This document shows positions 7,701-18,846 of a DNA stretch of 19,291 nt, in pieces. The number at the start of each line of letters is the position of its first letter. The first letter of the stretch is position 1. The translations under genes and the position numbers were made by a program. The notes under the pieces are model-generated. The model was not told the origin of the DNA, did not search any database, and was given only the letters and a program-made list of their open reading frames with translations. The DNA is from Obelidium mucronatum (taxonomy: Eukaryota > Chytridiomycota > Chytridiomycetes > Chytridiales > Chytriomycetaceae): the NCBI GenBank assembly GCA_025765595.1, contig JAIVFH010000453.1, positions 1 through 19,291 on the forward strand, in the 5' to 3' direction.

Positions 7701-9877
7701 CGTCGCATGCTGCACCACCATCTTCAACAACGAGTGCTTCAACCCAACCCCCTGCACCGGAGTTCTCATCAGACGCGGGAGCGTCTGTTCCAGGAAGAAT
7801 CTCCTCCGGTCGAGGACTGAACCAGGAACTACCAGCTCCGGATCTACTCAGTGATTCAGATGATGAATCGGATTACGAGGCTCCCACAACCCCCACGCCT
7901 TCTCCAAGAGCTCCGCGAGCGACCAGGTCCAACACCACTCTCCCAGCTTTCAGTCGATCCCTTGGAAACGACGGTTTCGAAGACCTCAACGTTGCAGAAC
8001 TTGCGGACTCTACCAACACTCGCCGAACTAAAGCAGAGCGCGGCGCGGCACACTACGCTTCAAGCTCTCGAGCTAAAGCTCGCCACCATCCAAAATCACC
8101 GGCATTCCAACCACACGATGGATTGGCAGCCTTTGTAACTCCCATAGAGTTGCAGGAAGGATTTGCGGGTTTTGCATCTTGTGCCCAAGCGCTACTACTG
8201 CAAGAGGAAGACTGTGAAGACATCTACCTCGATGAAGAGAAGTTTATGACCGCAATTGGACAACGCTACGGTCTGGCACTCTCAGCCCTGAACGGACCTC
8301 GCATATCAGAAGGGCTCAAGGATGAACGCTGGCGGGTAGCAATCAACAAGGAGCTATCCACTTTCTGGGGTCTCAAGGTCTGGAAATTGGTGTGGCTACC
8401 TGCAGGAGAACGTACTCTGGGTACCATCTGGGTTCTGAAAGTGAAGAAGAATGACATAACAGGGGAAACCCAATACAAAGCCAGACTCTGCATGGATGGA
8501 CGCAACCAGATCTACGGAACCGACTATGTACAGACACACGCATCCACGCCACACATGAATTCTTTGAAGGCCTTGGTAGCTGTGGTGACGGAGCGAGGAC
8601 AAGTCACGCGCCAATGCGACGCTAAGGCGGCCCACCTGACCACTGAGCGTGATCGAGTCATGTATGTCAAGATACCTGTTGGTATGGAGGTTGCAGCGGA
8701 AGATCGAGGTAAAGTTCTGGAACTACTCCGGACAATGTACGGACAGAAACAAGCTCCCCTCATGTGGGAACGCAACCGCGACGCTGGGCTGGAATCCATC
8801 GGAATGACACGCTGCCCACATGAACCGCTACTCTTCAAGAAAGAAGTTGTCAAGAATGGGATCACTCACCTCATCTTCTGTCTGGTCTGGGCAGACGATT
8901 TCTTCTTCTCAGCAGATCTGGAAGTTGAATCGGAACTTGACGCAATGATCACTGAATTGGGAAAGCGTTTCGAGCTCACGGTGAAGCCATGTGTTGACCA
9001 GTTCATCAGCATCATGTTCCAGTTCAAGAAGGGCGCCACTTCTATGAGCCAAGCCGCATACCAGGAATCCATTCTTCAAGAGTTCCTCGAAAATCCAACT
9101 GGAGAGCGGCGAACAGCATGGAGAAAGGCTGATGATACTGACTTTGACTCCGTGGTAGACCCCACTCCTGACGATCTCGGCTTCATGAAGGACCGCAACT
9201 ACTACAGGTTGGTTGGACTTCTCCAGTTCCTAACAATCACTAGGCCTACCATCCAACAAGCAGTCGGAAAACTAGCGCGACACACTCTGCGAACGCGTCG
9301 CGTCCACTGGATGCGAGCGCAGGAACTTCTGGAGTACCTCAACGGCACTCGAAACCATGGACTCATCTTCCGAAAATCCGATTCTCCTACAGAATTCACC
9401 CTTGAAGGCTTCAGTGATGCAGACTGGGCTGGCGACGCTGACACTAGACGATCCACTACTGGTGCTGTTGTCCGTCTGGGAAAGTCAGCTGTTCTAAGCT
9501 TCAGCAAGCGTCAACCCATCGTCGCAGACTCGACTGTATCAGCCGAAGTAATTGCTGCGTGCTCTTTGGCAAAAGAGGTAGTTTGGGTTCGAAACTTACT
9601 TATCTGGTTCGGGTACCCGCAGATTGGACCCTCGCGCATCTGGTGCGACAATCAAGGAACTGTATTTAATGTGGAGGAAGGAGCGCTGCGCCATAAGACC
9701 AAGCACATGGACGTCAAGTACATGTTTCTACGGGACTTGGTCCGCCAGAAGCTAGTCTCGATAGCCCACCTACCGGACGTAAAGATGATTGCCGATGTAC
9801 TCACTAAGGGTCTTGGCTGGATAAAATTCGAATTTTGCCGCGATGCCTTCGGTGAAGTTGATGTCTCTACCCTGTAA
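4733..9877 (+). CDS. Copia Gag-Pol polyprotein with RRM-like domain
   Basis: A 1714-residue frame starting at the first ATG after the 5' LTR. Order: Gag (about 1-300, helical); an RRM-like fold (about 328-410; RNP2-like VFIKQLP at 330-336, RNP1-like GLGWATF at 368-374); aspartic protease with DSAATG at 455; integrase with H608, H612, C644, C647 zinc site and D677, D742, E778 catalytic set (D-x35-E); a Ser/Thr/Pro and acid-rich linker (about 960-1130); reverse transcriptase from about 1197 with D1296 (QCDAKAAHL) and WADD at 1386-1389; RNase H with D1562, E1605 and D1639. No CCHC knuckle occurs in Gag, which has only one cysteine before the protease. All catalytic acidic residues are present, so the protein may be functional. 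It would be cleaved into capsid, protease, integrase and RT-RNase H in virus-like particles. Confidence 0.95.
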   Translation: MAITKLTRLNAATQQHAILQNLILAVNAIDRPKDLTRPLLGLFKNFDLLIVDHPPPSAAEFPGTRVPGQAAVAAFGAEGDADFHPGFPAIAPHLNQDKLTKQTESWGLLQDKIREEVAKHLDADLGKYLVPVIGVQQSLFQTWAIIRREINHNTATAVDTLKAKLDRMVQSSESVLAYALRVGKDIYTLSLDGYPTAAEHLAVHQDWGHRFILGLQPDVVSQYKEAFARHLVNGVIQPLTTIEGMTEYLQMEAAFARQAAAHRGEDTTTPGTALQASTHPMPAVPIAPAIPAPTSAVRTGNGKRTGRVPPAAAFSASAAPTDSGSPPNEVFIKQLPMEVPVSDAVLKEAMDRFGPTSRVHAGTGRVAGLGWATFDSPEHAANAIACKNMSLGKRGPDGKPVAIVIAKSNKPAAGQGQAFAATGDIVGYGVQFIPINAAPQYSLLSSTDSVTVNVDSAATGSLGNHPSFMQTPRAATVYRGIGGQAITGSGFEGAITGCTSISQPYTTPPFEHTPTASHNLLSVNDILTKNNHSVLFNRSDMSVNIGHFPPNQDHTILAKGFHDRGLFPIVIQRAVAATLDSPPPSTESYGLAVDNRNPSYTTKVSKWHGRTHIGDSQLERSYRLKAVDGLDLDPSEFSDLPCHCSACYQAKMHRLPHPRSHGARFEPSNLLQVVTVDLIVFSKNNASLGGNKYWISFTIPNALGYRFGFGVDGKFKTAKHLKWAQQWLERTTSQKVKSWFLDKGGENHPRWFLDTCEEEGISFINSGTEEHQSMGLEEGWHRIAMDRHRALQIAANAPTNLWVDGLNYQCEIYNSFLHKNDTITPHQALHNRKPTVRDMRTMFCLAFIRVLPKNQLEGKSSPRSIAGRYIGHSNYPWQQKRETPGYRILTIDDDPHSILVGRDVAFIEDQFNLDDIQPLLKPIRTISWSDYRDDMGLAHDTEEITARLRSRVDWDELCNDVESSSLDFGDSSDSTPTASDASPTPSLTDASHAAPPSSTTSASTQPPAPEFSSDAGASVPGRISSGRGLNQELPAPDLLSDSDDESDYEAPTTPTPSPRAPRATRSNTTLPAFSRSLGNDGFEDLNVAELADSTNTRRTKAERGAAHYASSSRAKARHHPKSPAFQPHDGLAAFVTPIELQEGFAGFASCAQALLLQEEDCEDIYLDEEKFMTAIGQRYGLALSALNGPRISEGLKDERWRVAINKELSTFWGLKVWKLVWLPAGERTLGTIWVLKVKKNDITGETQYKARLCMDGRNQIYGTDYVQTHASTPHMNSLKALVAVVTERGQVTRQCDAKAAHLTTERDRVMYVKIPVGMEVAAEDRGKVLELLRTMYGQKQAPLMWERNRDAGLESIGMTRCPHEPLLFKKEVVKNGITHLIFCLVWADDFFFSADLEVESELDAMITELGKRFELTVKPCVDQFISIMFQFKKGATSMSQAAYQESILQEFLENPTGERRTAWRKADDTDFDSVVDPTPDDLGFMKDRNYYRLVGLLQFLTITRPTIQQAVGKLARHTLRTRRVHWMRAQELLEYLNGTRNHGLIFRKSDSPTEFTLEGFSDADWAGDADTRRSTTGAVVRLGKSAVLSFSKRQPIVADSTVSAEVIAACSLAKEVVWVRNLLIWFGYPQIGPSRIWCDNQGTVFNVEEGALRHKTKHMDVKYMFLRDLVRQKLVSIAHLPDVKMIADVLTKGLGWIKFEFCRDAFGEVDVSTL

Positions 9878-9883
9878 GGTCTT

Positions 9884-9891
9884 GGGGGGTG
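9884..9891 (+). other. Polypurine tract of the retrotransposon
   Basis: GGGGGGTG immediately before the TG of the 3' LTR and 6 bp after the Gag-Pol stop. This is the expected plus-strand primer position; the single T interrupts the purine run. Confidence 0.7.
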
Positions 9892-10414
9892 TGTTACAAG
9901 TACAAGCCCTTCCGGCTATCTCCGCTACTTTTATTCCTTCACCTTCCTCAACATTCTTTTAAATTCTCGACCAATCACAGTGGACCACTATAGCTATCTC
10001 CACTTTCTCCAATTTTCCTTATAACGTTGGCAAATTCCCCCCAATTACTGCCATCCTTCAGTAATTGAGTCGTCGCCGCCGCCGTTCATCACCGTCTATC
10101 GTTGCTCACTACCTTGCAACGTTATCCAGGGTTAGCTACAGTTGTTTCATTCACTCATTATTATCTCAGAAGTATAGTCGTATTTATTTAAATAAAAGAT
10201 CCTTCAGTAATTGAGTCGTCGCCGCCGCCGTTCATCACCGTCTATCGTTGCTCACTACCTTGCAACGTTATCCAGGTAATTGAGTCGTCGCCGCCGCCGT
10301 TCATCACCGTCTATCGTTGCTCACTACCTTGCAACGTTATCCAGGTTACAATCAACTCCGCCTACCGACGTCATCCGTTCCGGCTGTTGCCGCAATCAAT
10401 CATATCCTGTCGTT
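9892..10414 (+). repeat. 3' LTR (523 bp)
   Basis: Identical to the 5' LTR by eye, including the three 69-bp repeats and the palindromic TTTATTTAAATAAA at 10183-10196. Its antisense AATAAA is the first such motif met by a minus-strand transcript leaving copy D. Confidence 0.93.
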
Positions 10415-10419
10415 TACTT
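10415..10419. repeat. Right target-site duplication TACTT
   Basis: Matches 4120-4124 and directly follows the 3' LTR. Confidence 0.8.
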
Positions 10420-10492
10420 ACAATACAGTCATTAATACACAAAACACACAGTATTCCTTCATCGCAAAACAAAAAAGCCCAAAGAAACCACC

Positions 10493-11061
10493 TCATACTA
10501 AAAGAACACCCAAGAGACATTGCCAGAGATCCGAGATAAACCACGACGGCGATAGTGCATTGCTTGCCTCGGGAACAGCAGCCATGCTTCCTTGCTGCTT
10601 GGCCGTGGCACACACGTTGGCAAGGGCAGTAATAAGGGTATTTCCCGGACATGAGGTTGTGCACGCGTTGATCAGATCCGTGTCGCTCTGTAGAGTGAGG
10701 TTAGTACCAAAAGCAAAAGAAAGAAAGAAAGAAAGAAAGAAAGAATAAAGAAGAAGGCACTAACGCACAGACTGTGCACGCTCTTCGGGTCGTTGATGTC
10801 GACTGCGGGCGCGCGCGTCAGGCAGTTGTTGACGCATGGGTCGGCGGCGGCGGCCCAGCTCGAAATTGTAAACACGAGGCCGACAACGCCCGGCACGGCG
10901 ACGCCCGCGACGACCGACACGACGCTGAGCGGATCGGCAGTTTGCGTTTGTGTTTGTGTTTCTGCCGGCAGTGTTTGTGTCTGTGTGCGGACTTGCGGCA
11001 CACTGGCAGCGAGAAGCGCAAAGAACGGCAGCAAAGAACGAGAACGAGAGCGAGAATACAT
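10493..11061 (-). CDS. Six-cysteine CFEM-like secreted protein, array copy D
   Basis: Exons 10765-11061 and 10493-10687, intron 77 bp (donor GTTAGT, branch TACTAAC, acceptor CTACAG); 163 residues. ATG 11059-11061 starts a basic-then-hydrophobic signal peptide (MYSRSRSRSLLPFFALLAAS); the longer open frame upstream only begins at TTG. A Gln/Thr repeat (TQTQT, ETQTQTQT) follows. The cysteine domain is C-x3-C-x18-C, intron, x8-C-x3-C-x12-C with the shared motif PAVDIN, closest to copy B. The tail carries one extra cysteine and ends hydrophobic (LWQCLLGVLLV). Exon 1 is GC-rich (45 of 60 at 10801-10860), unlike copy B (24 of 60 at 2701-2760). The retrotransposon begins 73 bp after the stop, between the gene and its apparent poly(A) signal. 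Confidence 0.75.
10715..10745. repeat. (AAAG)n microsatellite in the copy D intron
   Basis: About seven AAAG units. On the coding (minus) strand it is a CTTT pyrimidine run between the donor and the TACTAAC branch site, so length changes would alter intron size but not the protein. Confidence 0.8.
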
Positions 11062-11308
11062 GGGATCGATGAATTGGCACAACTAGCGGCTCTGGCTTTG
11101 TGCAATTTTATTCCAATTTTATTTGAGTGTGGGTGGCCAATTTGCCCGCCAGTATGGTCGGTCGCACAACCCTACTTTGCGTCTTTCCCAATCAATCAAT
11201 CACATGGGTCTGGATACGATTAGATAAGATCGCTGTCGATTGGTCTCAGTCTTGGCGTTTGCTTTTATTTATTCAATGTTTGGCAGTTAACAACTTTAAA
11301 AACAATGC

Positions 11309-11314
11309 TTTATT
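11309..11314 (-). terminator. Poly(A) signal overlapping the copy E stop
   Basis: The minus strand reads TTGTAAATAAAGC, so the final A of the TAA stop is the first A of AATAAA. Confidence 0.55.
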
Positions 11315-11892
11315 TACAAGACAACAAAAACTGCAAAAACAACTCCGATAAACAACGCACAACGGTTGCATGTACCCGCGCTTGCCGCAGGGACAGTACG
11401 AACAGTCGGGAGTGGGCTGCTAACACCTCCCCCACTCAGCGCACCAACAGAAGCACAACTGGCAGTCAGTTGAGTCAACAAATCAGACTGACAAGTGACT
11501 GCGCATTGAGCAATAAAATCCTTGTTTTGAGCCTGGGGTGGTGGTAGTGTTATTTCTTGTTTTCGACTCCCTCAGCCGCGATAACTTACGCAAATCTGGG
11601 CCGCTTCGCTCGAAAGGCCAGATGAGGATTCGAAATTGATGCTTCCAAGAATGCTGGGAATCTTTGCTAAACACGTTGTCGCGCAGGGTGTCAATGACTT
11701 GACGAATCCAAGAAAGTCAACGGTTGATTCAGCTGGAACGGCGGCATTCGTAACGGCAATTCCGTTGACCGCTGGGGGCTGGGTGGGTGCGGCGACATTT
11801 GGAACAACGGGGTTGGCAACTGTGGGGGCCATCAAGGTTTGGGCGGATGCCATTCCAATGACGAATGAAGCGGTAGCGAGAGTAAAGAGCAT
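11314..11892 (-). CDS. Six-cysteine CFEM-like secreted protein, array copy E
   Basis: Exons 11590-11892 and 11314-11532, intron 57 bp (donor GTAAGT, acceptor CCCCAG); 173 residues. The first true ATG (11890-11892) opens a signal peptide (MLFTLATASFVIGMASA); the open frame upstream begins only at TTG. A Pro/Ala/Val-rich linker is followed by C-x3-C-x26-C, intron, x9-C-x3-C-x11-C. The first loop is longer than in the other copies, but the CLAKIPS start is shared. A Ser/Pro/Thr stretch, a CNRC pair and a strongly hydrophobic tail (FIGVVFAVFVVL) end the protein, consistent with a GPI or membrane anchor. AATAAA overlaps the stop. A TATAAAG lies 47 bp upstream of the ATG. It is the last member of the array, divergent from kinase 1. 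Confidence 0.75.
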
Positions 11893-12196
11893 GTGGTGTG
11901 TTTCGAGTTTCTCGTGGCTCCATTTCCCCAATGCGTTCCTTTATATCTGAGGCGGGGCCGGGTTTCGTCCCGCTCAAAAAGGGTTCAGTTCACAACGCAA
12001 GGGTATGCTTCCAATGCATGGTCCGACCATATGTTGCTGACTGTCGCTGCATGTTGCTTCCCTCGCCCTCAATCATCGATTTAATTAATTCAGTTGGAAA
12101 TCCAAAAGACAGAAAGTGTCTTTGACCACCCTCCAAGCACAAGCCAATAGATTTTTTTCCCTCTCTTCTGAAAACCCAAAAAACAAACCACTTGAG
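11893..12196. other. Divergent intergenic region between copy E and kinase 1
   Basis: 304 bp shared upstream region of two genes read outward. It holds the copy E TATA box and, toward the kinase, a TTAATTAATT stretch and a pyrimidine run (TTTTTTTCCCTCTCTTCTG). I see no gene in it. The kinase frame is open upstream to a GTG at 12116, but the first ATG is at 12197. Confidence 0.5.
11939..11945 (-). promoter_or_regulatory. TATA box of copy E
   Basis: TATAAAG on the minus strand, 47 bp before the chosen ATG. This also supports the shorter start, since the upstream TTG would lie only a few bases from it. Confidence 0.5.
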
Positions 12197-14466
12197 ATGC
12201 TCGCTGCTGAGGCCGGCGCCAGACGCAGTGTCCGGCAATCGCACTTTGGACCTTACCGTCTATTAAAAACCGTCGGAGAAGGAGAATTCGGGAAAGTGAA
12301 GCTAGCAGTGGACACTCGGTCAAATCAAGAGGTGTGGAAGCAGCGGCGGGAACACACCCCCGCCCCTCTTCACCGATAGCATGCTTGAATGGCGGGCTAA
12401 ACCTTGTGTTTTCAACGTACCAGGTTGCTGTGAAGTTGCTGAAGCGGGAGAGGGTGAAGGCAACCTCCGACCGGAAGAAGATCATGCGTGAGATCACCAT
12501 GCTGAAAGCGCTGGACCATCCGTACATTGTGGCATTGATTGATGTAGTCGAAACGGATGCTTATATCGGCCTGATTCTGCAGTATGCCCCAGGTTTGTGT
12601 TTCAACATTCCTTGGCTGGTATTTGCAGTACCAATTCACCCCCTATTTTTTTCAGGTGGTGAACTCTTTCACTACATCATGTCTCAACCAGAAGGATTTC
12701 TGAGGGAACCAGAAGGCCGACGCTTCTTTGCTCAGCTGATTTCGGGTGGGTAGATCTAAGTTAGACACGCCAGCCATTCTATTACTCAATTATTGGAATT
12801 CCATTAGGCGTAAGTTATATGCATTCCCTAGGGATTGTACATCGAGATTTGAAATTGGTACGTCATGCCACTCCAGTCTATCTATCCCGTTTGGCAGCCT
12901 TGACATTTTGATTAAAAAAACTCCTTCATCAAATAGGAAAATCTGTTACTCGGTCCACAAAACAACATCCTCATCTCCGACCTTGGATTTGCTAATACCC
13001 ATTCTGAGCACATGCTGACCCAATGTGGCAGTCCATCCTATGCCGCCCCGGAACTGGTGAATAGCAGTGTAAGTCCCACGGTGTGGCTTGTCGCCCTATT
13101 ACTAACATGAAACCTTTGTTTTCTTTCAAAAGGACTATGTCGGTGTTTCTGTAGATATTTGGAGCTGCGGTGTTATTCTCGTGAGTTCCTTTGGGGTTAT
13201 ATGAATGGTCTTTAAAAATGTTTCGTTTTCAGTATGGAATGCTCTCTGGATATTTACCCTATGATGACGATCCTTCAAACCCAGACTCCGAAAATATCCA
13301 GCTATTGTATCAATACATTCGAACGACGAGGTTGTCTTACCCAGCTTGGCTGACCCCGCTTTCGCAACACTTGATGAGTATAATGCTTGTTCCCGACCCC
13401 AAAAATAGAGCCAAAATGTCTGAAGTAATGGGCCATGCGTGAGTACTTCGTTTCTTTTCATAAATTTTTTTTCGTCCAGTCTTCCTAAACGTATAGGTCC
13501 ATATTTTATTAGGTGGCTTGCACCAGAAGCTGACATTTTCCAAGAAGAACTTCTTCGTCGATTAAAAAAGTTTGGCTATTCCGATTCCCGAGAGGCGGAT
13601 GGCGCCGTTAGCACTGCCGAAGGAAGCAGCTCAAACGAAGGACTTTTGGATGTCTCTGGAATGAGCCCGCCACAGGAGCAGCAGTTGAGTTACCCCGTTT
13701 TCTCTTCTGAAACTCAATACTTAAACAAAAAATTGCAATTAGATCTGTTCCAATGCAGAGAAATGTATCTGTGAGCTCCAAATTCAACTTTTGGAATAGG
13801 AAGGAGCCTGCCGCCGCCTCTGACAACGTTTCTACGTTGGATGCACTGGGCAGGAGCTCTACAACATACTCCATGGATTCTCGAAGGACGGGCACCGACC
13901 AAGAGCGCAGGCTACATTTCTTTAACGGCACTGTCGACAAGAAGGCGCTTTCGAGCAAAGAACCCCTCGATTTACTAATGGATCTCGAGATTTTCTTTGA
14001 AAACACTCTCAAGTGTGTGATTCAAAGCAATGGATCCAGTACTGGCGAGTATAAACTCAGGATTCTCAAACCACGCGGTGTCAAGATCGACAATGGTAAA
14101 GAACCAGCGACCACTGCAGCCAAGACGGATTCTCCAGTTCCTGGAATGAAGAAATCAGAGGTCAATGACCCACGAATGAATCAGATTTATAGTAGTTTTC
14201 CGGTCTCGCTCAAGTCAAGAATCACGAAATTTGTTTCGTCGTTTGGATCTGGCAGTAAGGGATCCAATGGCTCATTAAACGATACTAGCTCGGTTATATC
14301 TGCCAAGGAAATGAGTGGAATGGAGGAAGAGCTTCTATTTTCAGTTGAGATTCAGAAAGTTAAGGATATGGTGGGAACATATGTTGTAGAATTTCGGCGG
14401 GTGAAGGGTGACAAGTGGGCGTTCAAGAGGTTGTATGGTTCTGTGATTGGCGATTTGCCGTTGTAA
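12197..14466 (+). CDS. Ser/Thr protein kinase 1, CAMK-like with C-terminal KA1-type region
   Basis: Nine exons: 12197-12331, 12424-12592, 12656-12745, 12808-12857, 12937-13068, 13133-13180, 13233-13438, 13513-13683, 13743-14466; 574 residues. Kinase domain about 20-278: glycine loop GEGEFGKV (27-34), Lys49, HRDLKLEN (143-150), DLG at 163-165 where DFG is usual, T-loop Thr176 (LTQCGSP), then YAAPEL. The closest style is the AMPK/Kin1-Kin4/MARK group. A Ser-rich linker leads to a C-terminal region (about 388-574) ending [10 protein letters not shown]...[18 protein letters not shown], typical of KA1 domains, which bind acidic phospholipids and bring such kinases to membranes. The T-loop Thr suggests activation by an LKB1/Elm1-type upstream kinase. 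It is head-to-tail with paralogue kinase 2, 200 bp away. AATAAA at 14480-14485. Substrate unknown. Confidence 0.87.
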
Positions 14467-14479
14467 AAGATGGGGATTA

Positions 14480-14485
14480 AATAAA
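14480..14485 (+). terminator. Poly(A) signal of kinase 1
   Basis: AATAAA 13 bp after the stop; the 14467-14666 spacer otherwise holds only the kinase 2 upstream region, with no clear TATA box. Confidence 0.55.
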
Positions 14486-14666
14486 AGTAAAGTGGCTCCA
14501 AATTAACGTCTTGTTTCACTTTCTGGTTGCTTTTGAGTGAAGTGTAAAAATTTTCATTTTCCCAATTTGTTGCAATCTCTCTCTTTGCTTCGTTGTCAAT
14601 CCGACCTGTTGAGCCAGAAGACAACAACTCACCCCCGAAACGCCAGAAAAGGAAATCTAGTTGGAA

Positions 14667-17175
<2,509 letters not shown>

Positions 17176-17177
<2 letters not shown>

Positions 17178-17181
17178 TAAA
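17176..17181 (+). terminator. Poly(A) signal overlapping the kinase 2 stop
   Basis: The stop TAA is followed at once by TAAA, so AATAAA starts inside the stop codon. The 62-bp gap to the next ATG must hold both this 3' end and the next gene's core promoter. Confidence 0.5.
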
Positions 17182-17239
17182 GACGAAAATTATAGATGTC
17201 TGTCTTGTTGGCAATCGCGTATCTTCTTTTGTAAATCAA

Positions 17240-18846
17240 ATGTCTGTGTCCTTCGCCGAGAGTGAACACATTAGCACCACGAGCCGCGCTGGATCTCGTG
17301 ATGAAGGTTGCCTCGTTTTTATTGTTGTCTTTTTGTATTTAACCGTGGCTGAACAGAAGGACGGCCAACGGTATCATCTCGTCGAGGGGGCGGATTTCGA
17401 AAAACGCGTCCCAATTCTATCACTGAGAAAGACTTACAAACGCTTGCTACAGAGTCCGAAAGTTTGAAAGGAACTTGGAGGGCACGGGCAAGGGCCGTTT
17501 CTGAAGACTTCACGAACAAACCCCCACGACCTACACCAGGAAAACAAGCAGAGGCCGGTCCGCCTGCAGCTAATACTACAAATCTTGATAAAAAACCGAG
17601 AAAGGAATCCAGTAGCTGGCAGCCACCGTCACGGATTGTATCGCGAAAGGCATCTTCCGTTATGCCGGATATTCAAATACAAACAGCGACAGTCATTGAA
17701 GGATCCAATGAAAATGTTGCCACGCCGCGAACCAGTTATTCGAAGTCGAACCGAGATCCTGATGATTATAACAAACTGCAGGCAAAACCTGACACCCGAT
17801 TGAAAATTCCATTCCCACCAGACAAATCCACAAATAGTTTCTTTTCTAAGGGGTCTATTGCATCTCGGCCGGGACTCCATAATCACTGCCGTGAAATAAC
17901 AGAGACTTGGACAACTATTATTTTCAAGATGCGGTGGAGTTTGGTTGGGATTGTTTTGAACGCCGGCCTTATTGGCGTGTTTCGTACAATGATGCAACGC
18001 CTGGTTATTGAAATGGACAAAGATCTTATTCATGTATATGTTGGTGTATTGGTTGAAGTTGTCTTACTCATCGCCAATACAATTACTCTGTGGGGTCTTG
18101 AAGAAGCAGGATCCTGCGTATTTGGCTACCTACTATCATCCAAAACTGGATTTAGTTTGGCTGCATGTGGATACTTGCAGGCTTCGCCCGTAGGGAAGTT
18201 GCATTTCGCCCAATCCCTGGCTTTAACAAGTCCGTCGCGAAAACTCCTGACACGCCTTTCTTTTATTTGGATTATTACTGAGCTTCAAGTTGTTACGACG
18301 CCATTCAGTGCTATTTCAATTAAGGGGGAACCGTTTGCCGTTTACAACGATGTTAGCGACTGTGTCTATTTTGTTCAAGACAATAAAATCAAGCCAGTGG
18401 ACCGAAAATGGCCGACTTTGGACACCGAAGGAGGTGTCAGCGAATACGTTTTTGGTTCGTCATTGGGTATAATGCGTTCTGAAGTTCCCGGTGTGAATCT
18501 CACAACAGCCATGTATCCACCACAACTGATTTCGGCTCTCAATGATGGCGACACCATACAAGGACTTGGATTTTCGGCAGATATATCTTCAGTTTGTAAA
18601 TGTGCCACGGCGCTGACATCGGCAGCATTGGTTGCTGCTGGAGTTGCGCCGTCACAAGTTGAAAGGACTATTCAGGAATACCAAAAGATGAATAACGAGC
18701 CTGGACTCACGTTTGGCACTCTTTTAGTTAATGATACGGTGCAAATATCAAACGTTTTCAGTGGATATGGACTTTGCGGTGGAAAGGGTGCCAACTTGGT
18801 TATGCCTCTAGTTTGTTCAACAACCATTAGCAACCACCAAATATGA
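17240..18846 (+). CDS. Multi-pass membrane protein of unknown function
   Basis: Exon 17240-17306, intron 17307-17356 (donor GTTGCC, weak; acceptor GAACAG), exon 17357-18846; 518 residues to the first stop. An alternative donor at 17298 would remove three residues in frame. The first 200 residues are polar, basic and Ser/Pro-rich, likely cytosolic and disordered. Hydrophobic segments lie at about 215-235, 248-268 and 322-342. A large part with N-x-S/T sites and cysteines (SVCKCATA, YGLCGGKGANL) follows, probably outside the membrane. I do not recognise the family. Coding-like sequence continues past the stop in another frame, and a further hydrophobic segment appears near the window end, so the true protein is probably longer and the stop may reflect a frameshift, a missed intron or gene decay. 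Confidence 0.55.

Larger units (their letters stand above)
4125..10414 (+). mobile_element. Complete Ty1/Copia LTR retrotransposon
   Basis: A 6290-bp element with two LTRs of 523 bp that I found identical base for base, a 5-bp target duplication on both sides, one uninterrupted Gag-Pol frame, and a G-rich polypurine tract before the 3' LTR. The Pol order protease, integrase, reverse transcriptase, RNase H places it in Ty1/Copia (Pseudoviridae-type) rather than Gypsy. Identical LTRs and an intact frame mean the insertion is young and possibly still active. It lies in the spacer between two minus-strand six-cysteine genes and reads in the opposite direction. LTR ends are TG...TT, not TG...CA. 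I could not identify a standard initiator-tRNA primer site after 4647, where the sequence reads GATTAAGAAGTC. Confidence 0.95.

Noticed and set aside
10317..10748. Plus-strand ORF of 143 codons starting in the 3' LTR
   Set aside because: Runs from repeat sequence through the opposite strand of copy D exon 2 and ends in the AAAG microsatellite; chance frame.
11062..11082. Longer start for copy D (and likewise 11893-11931 for copy E)
   Set aside because: These frames open at TTG; the first real ATG in each gives a proper signal peptide and, for copy E, fits the TATA position.
12116..12196. N-terminal extension of kinase 1
   Set aside because: Open frame begins at GTG with no ATG before 12197, and kinase 2 has a similarly short leader.
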